From the NCBI RefSeq assembly GCF_001855385.1, contig NZ_MKIE01000004.1, positions 1 to 64,000 of the forward strand: DNA of 64,000 bases, read 5' to 3'. Positions within the stretch are counted from its first letter, which is position 1, and every line of letters begins with the position of its first letter. The notes beneath the pieces are model-generated. The model was not told the origin of the DNA. It saw only the letters and a list, made by a program, of their open reading frames with translations, and searched no databases. The position numbers and the translations under genes were made by a program. Shown piece after piece: positions 32,231-39,306 of this stretch. This DNA is from Andreesenia angusta. Lineage in GTDB: Bacteria; Bacillota; Clostridia; Tissierellales; Gottschalkiaceae.

Positions 32231-32428
32231 ATGTCTAATTTAATATGCTACTGCTCCAATGTAACCGAGCAAGAGATAGTTGGCGCTATAGATAATGGAG
32301 CCAAGAGCCTTTCCGATATAAAGGATATGACAGGGGCTTGTACTCTAGGAAGGTGCAAAGAGCTTCATCCTAAAGGAACTTGATGTTCTAAGGACATTCT
32401 AAAGTTGTTAGAAGAGTATAACAAATAG
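32231..32428 (+). CDS. BFD-like [2Fe-2S] protein with in-frame TGA (candidate selenoprotein)
   Basis: Frame from ATG 32231 to TAG 32426 with one in-frame TGA at codon 51 (32381-32383), 65 codons in all. The first part contains the four cluster ligands of the BFD-like family (Cys6, Cys8, Cys37, Cys42; 'MTGACTLGRCKELHPKG'). After the TGA comes CSKDILKLLEEYNK, which reads like a normal C-terminus, so the UGA would be residue 51 next to Cys52. The genome uses selenocysteine (grdA, grdB here). A weak hairpin follows the TGA at 32386-32413. Alternatively TGA is a true stop, giving 50 residues with all four ligands, or the gene is decaying. Confidence 0.6.
32381..32413 (+). other. In-frame TGA and possible SECIS hairpin
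   Basis: TGA 32381-32383 is followed by TTCTAA (32386-32391) pairing with TTAGAA (32408-32413), with an inner GAC/GTT-type helix and an 8-nt loop about 12 nt from the TGA. That spacing suits bacterial SECIS elements, but the loop does not start with the usual G, so support is modest. Confidence 0.35.
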
Positions 32429-32566
32429 TTTTAATAAGCTACTGATATGAGATATTCATATCAGCTTATTTATAGAAACAGGTGGAAATATACGTTATAA
32501 AAGTAATCCTAAGTATTATTGCATTAAAAATAGATATGCTACATATCAAATACAGGGGGAATAGAA

Positions 32567-33652
32567 ATGGATTTTTCAGAAAAGTTAAAAGGTTTTTCTA
32601 AAAGAGCTGAGGCTCTTAAAAGCACTTTAGGAACAGAGGAGGCTACTAAGACATCGTTAGTTATGCCTTTTTTTCAAATGCTAGGATATGATGTTTTTAA
32701 TCCAGGTGAATTTACACCTGAGTTCACAGCGGATGTAGGAATAAAAAAAGGAGAAAAAGTTGACTTTGCTATACTCAAAGATGGACTCCCTTCTATTCTT
32801 ATCGAAGCCAAGTGGGTAGGAGAAAAGCTTGAAAAGCATGACTCTCAGCTATTCAGGTACTTCGGAACTACTCAAGCTAAGTTCGCAATACTCACTAACG
32901 GAGTAGTTTATAGGTTCTACACTGACCTTGACGAGCCAAATAAGATGGATGAAGACCCTTTCTTTGAATTTAACCTTTTAGACATTAAAGATAGCGACAT
33001 CTCTGAGCTGAAAAAATTCCATAAAGAGAATTTCGACATGGAAGAAATAACTGATGCTGCGTCTGAACTTAAGTACTCAGGTATGATAAAAAGCTTTATT
33101 GGAGATCAATTTGACAATCCAACCGAAGATTTTATAAAGCACATACTTACAAACATATACTCTGGAGTAAGGACTCAAGGTGTTATCGATAAATTCAGAC
33201 CTATAATTAAGAAGTCGCTAAACCAGTTCGTAAATGAACTCATAAGCGATAAAATCAAGCAAGTTATTGAAAACCACAGCTCTGATGATAAAAACAGCGT
33301 CAGTGAGCAAACTCTTGATTCAAGTACTGAAGAAGAGCCTGCTTCTAATCCTAGTGATGAAATAGTAACCACTCTCGAAGAGCTAGAAGCTTATACAATA
33401 ATAAAGTCTGCACTTAGAGACTGTGTAGACTCTAGTAGAATTAGCTACAAAGATACTCGAAGCTATTTCGGAATACTTCTAGATAACAATACTAGAAAGT
33501 GGCTTTGCAGACTATACTTGAGAGAAAATGTTAAGTACATTGTGATTCCTGATGAAGATATGAATCAAGTTAGGTTCGACTTCGAAAATCTAGATCAACT
33601 ATATGACTTTTCAACCGAACTCAAGTTAAGAGTGTCTGAATTGGATAAATAG
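32567..33652 (+). CDS. Protein with type I restriction HsdR N-terminal-like nuclease domain
   Basis: 361 residues. The N-terminal half resembles the HsdR_N domain: 'TEEATKTSLVMPFFQMLGYDVFNP' then the PD-(D/E)xK-type core 'EKVDFAILKDGLPSILIEAKW' (Asp and Glu-x-Lys) and 'KFAILTNGVVYRFYTDL'. There is no helicase part. Stand-alone proteins of this kind are common in the lysogeny arm of Firmicute prophages and may be nucleases or inactive. An acidic linker (~245-275) leads to a second alpha/beta domain. Confidence 0.8.
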   Translation: MDFSEKLKGFSKRAEALKSTLGTEEATKTSLVMPFFQMLGYDVFNPGEFTPEFTADVGIKKGEKVDFAILKDGLPSILIEAKWVGEKLEKHDSQLFRYFGTTQAKFAILTNGVVYRFYTDLDEPNKMDEDPFFEFNLLDIKDSDISELKKFHKENFDMEEITDAASELKYSGMIKSFIGDQFDNPTEDFIKHILTNIYSGVRTQGVIDKFRPIIKKSLNQFVNELISDKIKQVIENHSSDDKNSVSEQTLDSSTEEEPASNPSDEIVTTLEELEAYTIIKSALRDCVDSSRISYKDTRSYFGILLDNNTRKWLCRLYLRENVKYIVIPDEDMNQVRFDFENLDQLYDFSTELKLRVSELDK

Positions 33653-33687
33653 ATTTATCTTAAATAACTAGTTTCAGGGGGATTCCT

Positions 33688-34140
33688 ATGTACGAAAAGC
33701 TGCTAATTGAATATGAAGAAGAAGTCGAAGTCATAGAGGCTCCCCTGTCTGACAATCTAAAGGGCCTCTATGCCGATGGAGTTGTTGTAGTAAATGATAA
33801 GCTCAGTACTACTGAAAAAGCCTGTGTAATAGCAGAGGAGCTAGGCCACCACTACACCACTGCTGGGGACATACTGGATCAGTCGGAAGTCATCAATAGA
33901 AAGCTTGAGAAAACAGCCCGCAACTGGGGCTATGAAAAGCTTGTAGGTCTTGCAGACCTAGTGAACGCCTATAAATCAGGGGTGAGAAATAGGCACGAAC
34001 TTGCAGAGTTCTTGGGCGTGACTGAGGAGTTTATAGAAAGCGCTCTGAATTACTACAGGGAAAAGCATGGGTTGTTTGCTACAGTAGATGGCTATGTAGT
34101 TTATTTTGAGCCTCTGGGGGTGTTTGAGAAGTTTTTTTAA
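33688..34140 (+). CDS. ImmA/IrrE-type metallopeptidase
   Basis: 150 residues. 'KLSTTEKACVIAEELGHHYTTAGDI' is the zinc motif of phage ImmA proteins, with E-E-L-G-H-H in place of HExxH as is usual in this subgroup. The C-terminal part has 'SGVRNRHELAEFLGVTEEFIESALNYY'. ImmA cleaves the CI-like repressor during induction, which fits the short repressor here. It starts 35 bp after the HsdR-N-like gene. Confidence 0.88.
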   Translation: MYEKLLIEYEEEVEVIEAPLSDNLKGLYADGVVVVNDKLSTTEKACVIAEELGHHYTTAGDILDQSEVINRKLEKTARNWGYEKLVGLADLVNAYKSGVRNRHELAEFLGVTEEFIESALNYYREKHGLFATVDGYVVYFEPLGVFEKFF

Positions 34141-34172
34141 TCATTTTTATTTTAGTCAATAGGAGGTTGTTT

Positions 34173-35903
34173 ATGAGTCATTCTAATATGTTCGTTAAAA
34201 AGCTTTATATAGATAAATTTAGAAACTTAAATGATATAGAAATCCCCGTAGCTAAGCGTCTCACTATTATTTCAGGACACAATGGAATAGGAAAGTCAAA
34301 TATACTCTCTCTTATTTCTTCTGGATCTGGAACTAAAAAGTTTAAAGCCCAAAATGGTCAGTCTTTTCATCCTGAGTTTTATGATTTTTTTCATATAAAT
34401 GAATCTGAATTGAATGATGATTATAAATGTTTTTTAGAATATGTAAATAACCCTAAAGACCCTAGCGATAGTTCTTATCATTTTTGTAAGTCTTTGACAT
34501 TAAAAGACGATAGCAATTCTAATAGGGCAATTAGAATTATTCCTCGGACTAGTAATTATCTTGATGACAGTAAAACTGTTAAGGAAACTCAAAGCGAAGT
34601 TAAAGAAAAATTAAATATTGGGCCCGATGCAAGAGTTCCTATGCCAACTATCTATCTGAGTCTTTCTAGACTATATCCTCTCGGAGAAAGCGATGCTAAA
34701 ACTAGTGCTTTAAATAAATCTTCCCGTATAATATCAAACCAAGGGCACGAGGAGTATAGAACTTGGTATAATAGTGTTCTTAAAAAGTCTATTGCTAGTG
34801 ATGTAGATTCTTTATCTATAATAAAAAAGCATAAGATTGAAAAAACTTCTTACTATATGGACATATCTAGTGCAACATCACTAACCCAGTCTATTGGTCA
34901 AGATAATTTAGGCAATATAATAAGTGCTTTAGTAGATTTTTTTGTAATTTCTAAAGATCCTGAATATCAGGGTGGTATCCTTTGTATTGATGAAGTTGAT
35001 GTTTCTTTACACCCATATGCACAACTTAAATTAATGGAATTATTAGTTAAACTTTCAGACGAGCTCAACTTGCAAGTAATTGTAAGCACTCACTCCTTGA
35101 CTATTTTAAAGGAAATTCTTAGACTTCAAAAAAGTAACCCCGAACTCTATAAACTAGTCTATCTAAAAGATCCTATAGCTCCATTTATAAGTGAAGTAGA
35201 CAATTACAAATCTTTAAAGGCAGATTTATTTATAGAATCAAATCCTGTACTTCCTAAAGTTAAAATTTATTTTGAAGACCCTAGCACCAACCGACTTTTT
35301 TCTCTATTAATAGGTGCTGCTCAAAGACTAGGTATTCTGGAAAGTAGCTTTAACTTAAGTAAATATGATATAGTGGACGTTCAGCTTGGATGTGATAACC
35401 TCCTTAAATTGAACGAAAAAGATTCTTACTTCAATAATGTGTGTATAGTTTTAGATGGTGATGCCAGGAGCAAAACGAAAGTAAAGGTATCAGAAAACTT
35501 ATCGTTTACTCCACTATTAAGAAGCTTAAGTACCAGAAATACTGAGCCCAACGTCGTATTTCTTCCTAACTATTTTCCTCCAGAGTCTTACCTTTATAGA
35601 ATCCTATATGACTATTTCATTAGAGACAATCAGACTTTTTGGAGAAGCCTAGATAGAAATCCAGAAACTACTCATTATACCAAGAGATATGTTGAAGAGC
35701 ACCTTATATTAGATTCTAAAAACTTTGATAATGATGACCTTAGGAACATTTCCGAAGACTTATTCACTTTTGCTGAGAAAACTGATATCATATATAGTTA
35801 CTACTCTGAAGAAGATAAAAGCCAAGAGCTCTCTAAATTTATAACTTCATTTGTTGAAGGACTTAAAATTCTTGAAAAAAGACTTTACGCTGCTAGATAT
35901 TAA
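34173..35903 (+). CDS. OLD-like AAA ATPase with TOPRIM-like C-terminus
   Basis: About 576 residues from ATG 34173 (AGGAGG 7 nt upstream). The ABC/SMC-like ATPase has Walker A 'GHNGIGKSN' near residue 33, 'YLSLSRLYPLG', 'GGILCIDEVDVSLHP' (Walker B) near 270 and 'VIVSTHS'. The C-terminal ~220 residues have 'KIYFEDPSTNRLFSLLI' and 'NVCIVLDGDARSK', acidic motifs as in TOPRIM nucleases (OLD, or the nuclease fused in PARIS-like proteins). OLD-type proteins act in phage exclusion. It lies 6 bp before a Dam-type methylase gene and is AT-rich, so the pair is a likely transferred defence cassette. Confidence 0.8.
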   Translation: MSHSNMFVKKLYIDKFRNLNDIEIPVAKRLTIISGHNGIGKSNILSLISSGSGTKKFKAQNGQSFHPEFYDFFHINESELNDDYKCFLEYVNNPKDPSDSSYHFCKSLTLKDDSNSNRAIRIIPRTSNYLDDSKTVKETQSEVKEKLNIGPDARVPMPTIYLSLSRLYPLGESDAKTSALNKSSRIISNQGHEEYRTWYNSVLKKSIASDVDSLSIIKKHKIEKTSYYMDISSATSLTQSIGQDNLGNIISALVDFFVISKDPEYQGGILCIDEVDVSLHPYAQLKLMELLVKLSDELNLQVIVSTHSLTILKEILRLQKSNPELYKLVYLKDPIAPFISEVDNYKSLKADLFIESNPVLPKVKIYFEDPSTNRLFSLLIGAAQRLGILESSFNLSKYDIVDVQLGCDNLLKLNEKDSYFNNVCIVLDGDARSKTKVKVSENLSFTPLLRSLSTRNTEPNVVFLPNYFPPESYLYRILYDYFIRDNQTFWRSLDRNPETTHYTKRYVEEHLILDSKNFDNDDLRNISEDLFTFAEKTDIIYSYYSEEDKSQELSKFITSFVEGLKILEKRLYAARY

Positions 35904-35930
35904 TTACTATTGCCAAAAGGAGGCTACTTT

Positions 35931-36785
35931 ATGTCCAATATCCTAAGCAATTCCCCACTTAGATATCCTGGTGGGAAAAGCAAACTATACAGCTATACAA
36001 AAGATTTAATTTCAAAGAATAACCTGGATGGATGTACTTATGTAGAGCCATTCGCTGGTGGCTGTGGGCTGGCCATAACCCTTCTTTTGCAAGGTGTCGT
36101 TTCTAAGCTAGTTTTAAATGATATTGACAGGTCTATATATGCCTTTTGGTATAGTGTCCTTAATCATACTGATGAACTATGCAAACTTATTGTTGAAACA
36201 CCTATCACCGTAGACCAATGGAATATACAAAAGAGAATTCAGAACAATAAAGAAATTGAATCTCTTCTTAGTCTAGGATTTTCAACTTTCTTCTTGAATA
36301 GAACTAATCGATCTGGAGTTATAGCTGCTGGTCCAATAGGAGGTAAATCTCAGAACGGAAATTATAAAATAGACTGTAGGTTTAACAAAAAAGATTTAAT
36401 AGATAGAATTTTAGAAATATCAAAACATAAAAACAATATTTCATTCTATAATTACGATGCTTCCTACTTTCTTAAACGAGTAGTTTCACGTCAAAGAAAA
36501 GATACCTTTATATTCTTTGACCCCCCTTATTATGAGAAAGGACCTGGGCTATATCTAAACCATTTTAAACATGATGACCATGAAGCCCTGGCCAGAGTTA
36601 TAGAAAAATCAAAACAGCTTAATTGGGTTGTTACTTATGATAATAATTCAAAAATCAAAGATATCTATTCTAAATTTGACAAGCAGGTATATAGCTTGAG
36701 ACATACTGCTCATACAAGTAAACAAGGATCCGAAGTTATGATTTATAGTGATAAAATACAATCCGTACCTTTTAGGTCTGAGTAA
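35931..36785 (+). CDS. DNA adenine methylase (Dam / D12 class)
   Basis: About 284 residues from ATG 35931, which follows AAAGGAGG; the longer frame from 35910 is less likely. Motif I-like 'YVEPFAGGCGLA' and catalytic 'FIFFDPPYYEKGPGLYL' (DPPY) identify an N6-adenine methyltransferase of the D12 family, with a 'SPLRYPGGKSKL' start typical of Dam. Paired with the ATPase/TOPRIM gene it may mark DNA as self. No matching restriction enzyme is encoded nearby other than the HsdR-N-like and TOPRIM-type proteins. Confidence 0.92.
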   Translation: MSNILSNSPLRYPGGKSKLYSYTKDLISKNNLDGCTYVEPFAGGCGLAITLLLQGVVSKLVLNDIDRSIYAFWYSVLNHTDELCKLIVETPITVDQWNIQKRIQNNKEIESLLSLGFSTFFLNRTNRSGVIAAGPIGGKSQNGNYKIDCRFNKKDLIDRILEISKHKNNISFYNYDASYFLKRVVSRQRKDTFIFFDPPYYEKGPGLYLNHFKHDDHEALARVIEKSKQLNWVVTYDNNSKIKDIYSKFDKQVYSLRHTAHTSKQGSEVMIYSDKIQSVPFRSE

Positions 36786-36875
36786 CAAGTATCTAAATAT
36801 TTGCATTTATTTAGATTTAAGATATGCTATACTCATATTCAACATCTGAATATCAACAACCTTGAACCATAACTC

Positions 36876-36906
36876 AAAAGTTACTAGAGTATATCTAGTG
36901 ACTTTT
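36876..36906. terminator. Hairpin between the methylase and integrase genes
   Basis: AAAAGTTACTAGA (36876-36888) pairs with TCTAGTGACTTTT (36894-36906), 13 bp with one G-U pair, then ATTTT. It probably ends the plus-strand lysogeny transcript, so int would need its own promoter or read-through. Confidence 0.72.
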
Positions 36907-36954
36907 ATTTTAAACTTTAATCGAACATACGTTCTCACGAAAGGAGTTTTATAT

Positions 36955-38586
36955 ATGAAAGCAGCAGTATATGCTAGATACTCTAGCGACAACCAGAGAG
37001 AAGAATCTATTGAAGCCCAGACCAGGGCCATTAAAGAATATGCCGAAAAGAATGGCATTCAAATAGTTAAAGTATATGCAGATGAAGCACGCTCTGCAAC
37101 TACAGATAATAGGCCTCAGTTCCTTCAAATGATAAAGGACAGCGACCTTGGGCTGTTCAATGTATTAATAGTTCATAAGCTAGACAGGTTTGCCCGTAAT
37201 AGGTACGACAGTGCCTTCTACAAGCGCCATTTGAAAAAGAATGGTGTACGCCTTGTCTCTGTTCTAGAGAACCTTGACGACAGCCCTGAAGCCATTATAC
37301 TAGAGTCTGTGCTGGAGGGTATGGCCGAGTACTACTCTGCCAACCTTGCACGTGAAGTAATGAAGGGAATGAAAGAGACGGCTCTACAGTGCAAGCATAC
37401 TGGTGGAATGGCCCCTCTAGGCTATGATGTAGCCCCTGATAAGACCTATGTCATAAATGAAGCTGAGGCTAAGTCTGTAAAGATTATATTCGATATGTAC
37501 ATCAACGGCTCTGGTTATGCACTAATTGGTGAAAAGCTGAATAGTGAAGGCTTCAGAACCAAGACTGGCAAGCTCTTCTCTAGAAGCAGTATGCATGACA
37601 TATTGAAAAATGAAAAGTATACTGGAACCTATGTATTCAACAGAACTGCCCGAAAAACAGGAGACAAGAGGACTCACAGGAAGTCCAAAGACGAGAGCGA
37701 GATAATAAAGATCAAGGACGGTATGCCTCGTATAATAGATGATGAAACTTGGATAAAGGTATGTGAAAAAATGAGCGACAATAAAAGAGGTGCTAACTCT
37801 GCAAGAGAAATATATCTTTTAAGTGGACTTCTATTCTGTGGCAAGTGCGGCGGTGCTATGACAGGCAATAGAAAGAAAGCCGGAAGAAACAAGACTCTCT
37901 ATAAGTCTTATGAGTGCTCTACTAGAAAGCGTACTAAGGGCTGCGATATGAAGTCTGTAGGCAAGGAGTATATAGAAGCCTTGGTCATAGATCAGCTTGT
38001 AGAAGATGTATTCTCCCCTTCTGCTATAGAGAATATCGTAAACCACGTGTCTGAGTATGCTGAAACTCAATCCAGTGAAATATCTAAAGACATAGCTCTA
38101 ATAGAAAAAGAGCTTTCTAGCGTAAGTGCTGAAATAGATAATATAGTGAACGCCATAGCAAGCGGAATGTTCCATACTTCCATGAAAGAAAAGATGGATT
38201 CCCTGGAGCAGAAGAAGTCCGGACTTAGCTTAAGACTGGCCGAGGCCAAGCTACAGCTTGATATCCACCTCCCTACTGAAGCTATGATAAGAGGCTACCT
38301 TGAAAAAGATACGGATATAAAAAACAAAAGCCTGAACGATCAAAAGAAGATCATTCAGACTTATGTCAATAGGATAATCGTTTGTGACAATGATATAACT
38401 GTTGATACCATTGTGACCTTTGCTGGTGGAGGCGGTGGGAGTCGAACCCACGTCCGAAAATGCTTCACCAGGAACTTCTCCGAGTGCAGTCACTGTTTTA
38501 AAGTTTCGCCTAGCCAGACTCCCAATGACAGGATTCCAGTTCGGCTATCTCCAATTAGTCTACTAGAGGTCGGAGAGCCCCAATAG
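36955..38586 (+). CDS. Large serine integrase; 3' end altered by integration
   Basis: The start at ATG 36955 has AAAGGAG upstream; the frame is open to 36862 but that part is not protein-like. N-terminal resolvase domain (1-150) with Arg8 and catalytic Ser10 in 'YARYSSDNQREESIEAQ', recombinase domain ('PLGYDVAPDKTYVINEAEAKSVKIIFDMY'), zinc ribbon with 'CGKCGGAM' and two further Cys, and a coiled coil (~360-430). Codon 494 is at the right attachment core (38424-38435). In the lysogen the frame continues through antisense tmRNA to 38586 (543 aa). In the circle it would end after 16 different residues (510 aa, stop at 220-222). Only residues 1-494 are phage-specific and common to both forms. Confidence 0.92.
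   Translation: MKAAVYARYSSDNQREESIEAQTRAIKEYAEKNGIQIVKVYADEARSATTDNRPQFLQMIKDSDLGLFNVLIVHKLDRFARNRYDSAFYKRHLKKNGVRLVSVLENLDDSPEAIILESVLEGMAEYYSANLAREVMKGMKETALQCKHTGGMAPLGYDVAPDKTYVINEAEAKSVKIIFDMYINGSGYALIGEKLNSEGFRTKTGKLFSRSSMHDILKNEKYTGTYVFNRTARKTGDKRTHRKSKDESEIIKIKDGMPRIIDDETWIKVCEKMSDNKRGANSAREIYLLSGLLFCGKCGGAMTGNRKKAGRNKTLYKSYECSTRKRTKGCDMKSVGKEYIEALVIDQLVEDVFSPSAIENIVNHVSEYAETQSSEISKDIALIEKELSSVSAEIDNIVNAIASGMFHTSMKEKMDSLEQKKSGLSLRLAEAKLQLDIHLPTEAMIRGYLEKDTDIKNKSLNDQKKIIQTYVNRIIVCDNDITVDTIVTFAGGGGGSRTHVRKCFTRNFSECSHCFKVSPSQTPNDRIPVRLSPISLLEVGEPQ
38319..38358 (-). terminator. Terminator-like hairpin just beyond ssrA, inside int (antisense)
   Basis: On the minus strand CTGAATGATC (38358-38349) pairs with GATCGTTCAG (38341-38332), one G-U pair, loop 7 nt, followed by GCTTTTGTTTTTTATA. 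It starts 66 nt after the tmRNA 3' end and would terminate the tmRNA precursor in the lysogen while overlapping codons of int on the other strand. Confidence 0.65.
38424..38435. other. Right attachment-site core (12-bp repeat)
   Basis: TGGTGGAGGCGG, identical to 159-170. On the minus strand it is CCGCCTCCACCA, the 3' end of tmRNA. The phage lies to the left. To the right is the intact host ssrA gene, so integration keeps tmRNA functional. Confidence 0.88.
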
Positions 38587-38779
38587 TAGTTCCCTGCTGA
38601 TTATGGTGTTCATCCCCTAAGCGCAGGAACTTAAGAGAGAACAAGCCACGTTATTGCTACGCAGCTAAAGCGTAATTGTTATCTTTTGCGTTTACTTTAA
38701 ATGTCTCTTTTAGCGTTGATAGACGTCAACGACTCGCTTATCCTGGATTCACATCCCCGTCGAAACCATTTTCGCCCCC
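38424..38779 (-). ncRNA. ssrA: tmRNA (transfer-messenger RNA)
   Basis: The 356-nt RNA begins GGGGGCGAAAATGGTTTCGA and ends with the encoded CCA. The 5' GGGGGCG pairs with 3' CGCCTCC as acceptor stem, and GGGTTCGACTCCC is the T-arm. The tag reading frame (38689-38657) encodes AKDNNYALAA followed by TAG, with the ALAA end that directs proteolysis. It rescues stalled ribosomes with SmpB, encoded 10 bp upstream. The phage is integrated at its 3' end. Confidence 0.95.
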
Positions 38780-38788
38780 GGATGTTTT

Positions 38789-39256
38789 TTAATGCTTTTC
38801 GCTCATATGCTGCTTTATCCTTCTCTCAGCATCTTTCTTGGCGATATCGGCTCTCTTGTCGTAGTTTTTCTTACCTCTCGCCACTCCAAGCTCTATCTTC
38901 ACCTTGCCTTGTTTCAGGTATACACTAAGCGGTATAAGAGCATAGCCTTTCTGCTTTATATAGCCCAGCAGTTTAGTTATCTCCCTCTTGTTGAGAAGGA
39001 GCTTTCTCTTTCTCACGGGATCCACGTTGTAGATATTGCCTTGCTCATACGGACTTATATGCATATTGTTTATATAGACTTCGCCGTCGTCTATGGAAGC
39101 ATAGCTGTCCTTGAGGTTCAGCTTGCCCTGTCTTATAGACTTGACCTCTGTTCCCTTCAGAACTATCCCGACCTCTAGCTTGTCTTCTATAAAATAATCG
39201 TATGTCGCTTTTCTATTCTTGGCTAATATCTTTCCAACTGCCATGTCGATCACCAT
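38789..39256 (-). CDS. smpB: SsrA-binding protein SmpB
   Basis: About 150-155 residues. '[42 protein letters not shown]' and '[24 protein letters not shown]' identify SmpB, the tmRNA-binding partner. The C-terminal basic tail ends '[11 protein letters not shown]'. The annotated first residues MVID are doubtful: a GTG (codon 2) or the ATG of MAVGKIL (codon 5) fits the AGAGG site better. Adjacent to its RNA partner. Confidence 0.95.
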   Translation of the reverse strand: MVIDMAVGKILAKNRKATYDYFIEDKLEVGIVLKGTEVKSIRQGKLNLKDSYASIDDGEVYINNMHISPYEQGNIYNVDPVRKRKLLLNKREITKLLGYIKQKGYALIPLSVYLKQGKVKIELGVARGKKNYDKRADIAKKDAERRIKQHMSEKH

Positions 39257-39306
39257 TTCCTCTTTAGTGTATACCTAATACTAGCAAATTTTTGGTTCTA
39301 AGTCAA

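Larger units (their letters stand above)
159..38435. mobile_element. Complete-looking PBSX-like myoprophage integrated in ssrA
   Basis: The element is bounded by the 12-bp direct repeat TGGTGGAGGCGG (159-170 and 38424-38435), which equals the encoded 3' end of tmRNA. It contains all expected modules: terminase, portal, capsid, contractile sheath and tube, tape measure, baseplate, fibres, holin and amidase, replication and recombination genes, a divergent repressor/Cro switch, and a large serine integrase next to the right attachment site. No essential structural gene looks broken, so it may be inducible. Gene order from terminase to baseplate follows the Bacillus PBSX/skin (xkd/yqb) order. 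Confidence 0.93.

Noticed and set aside
36862-36954. N-terminal 31-residue extension of the integrase
   Set aside because: It overlaps a terminator hairpin, and the resolvase domain and AAAGGAG site start at 36955.
38436-38586. Last 49-50 codons of int as a genuine protein domain
   Set aside because: They are the antisense of tmRNA; the phage-specific frame ends differently in the circle.
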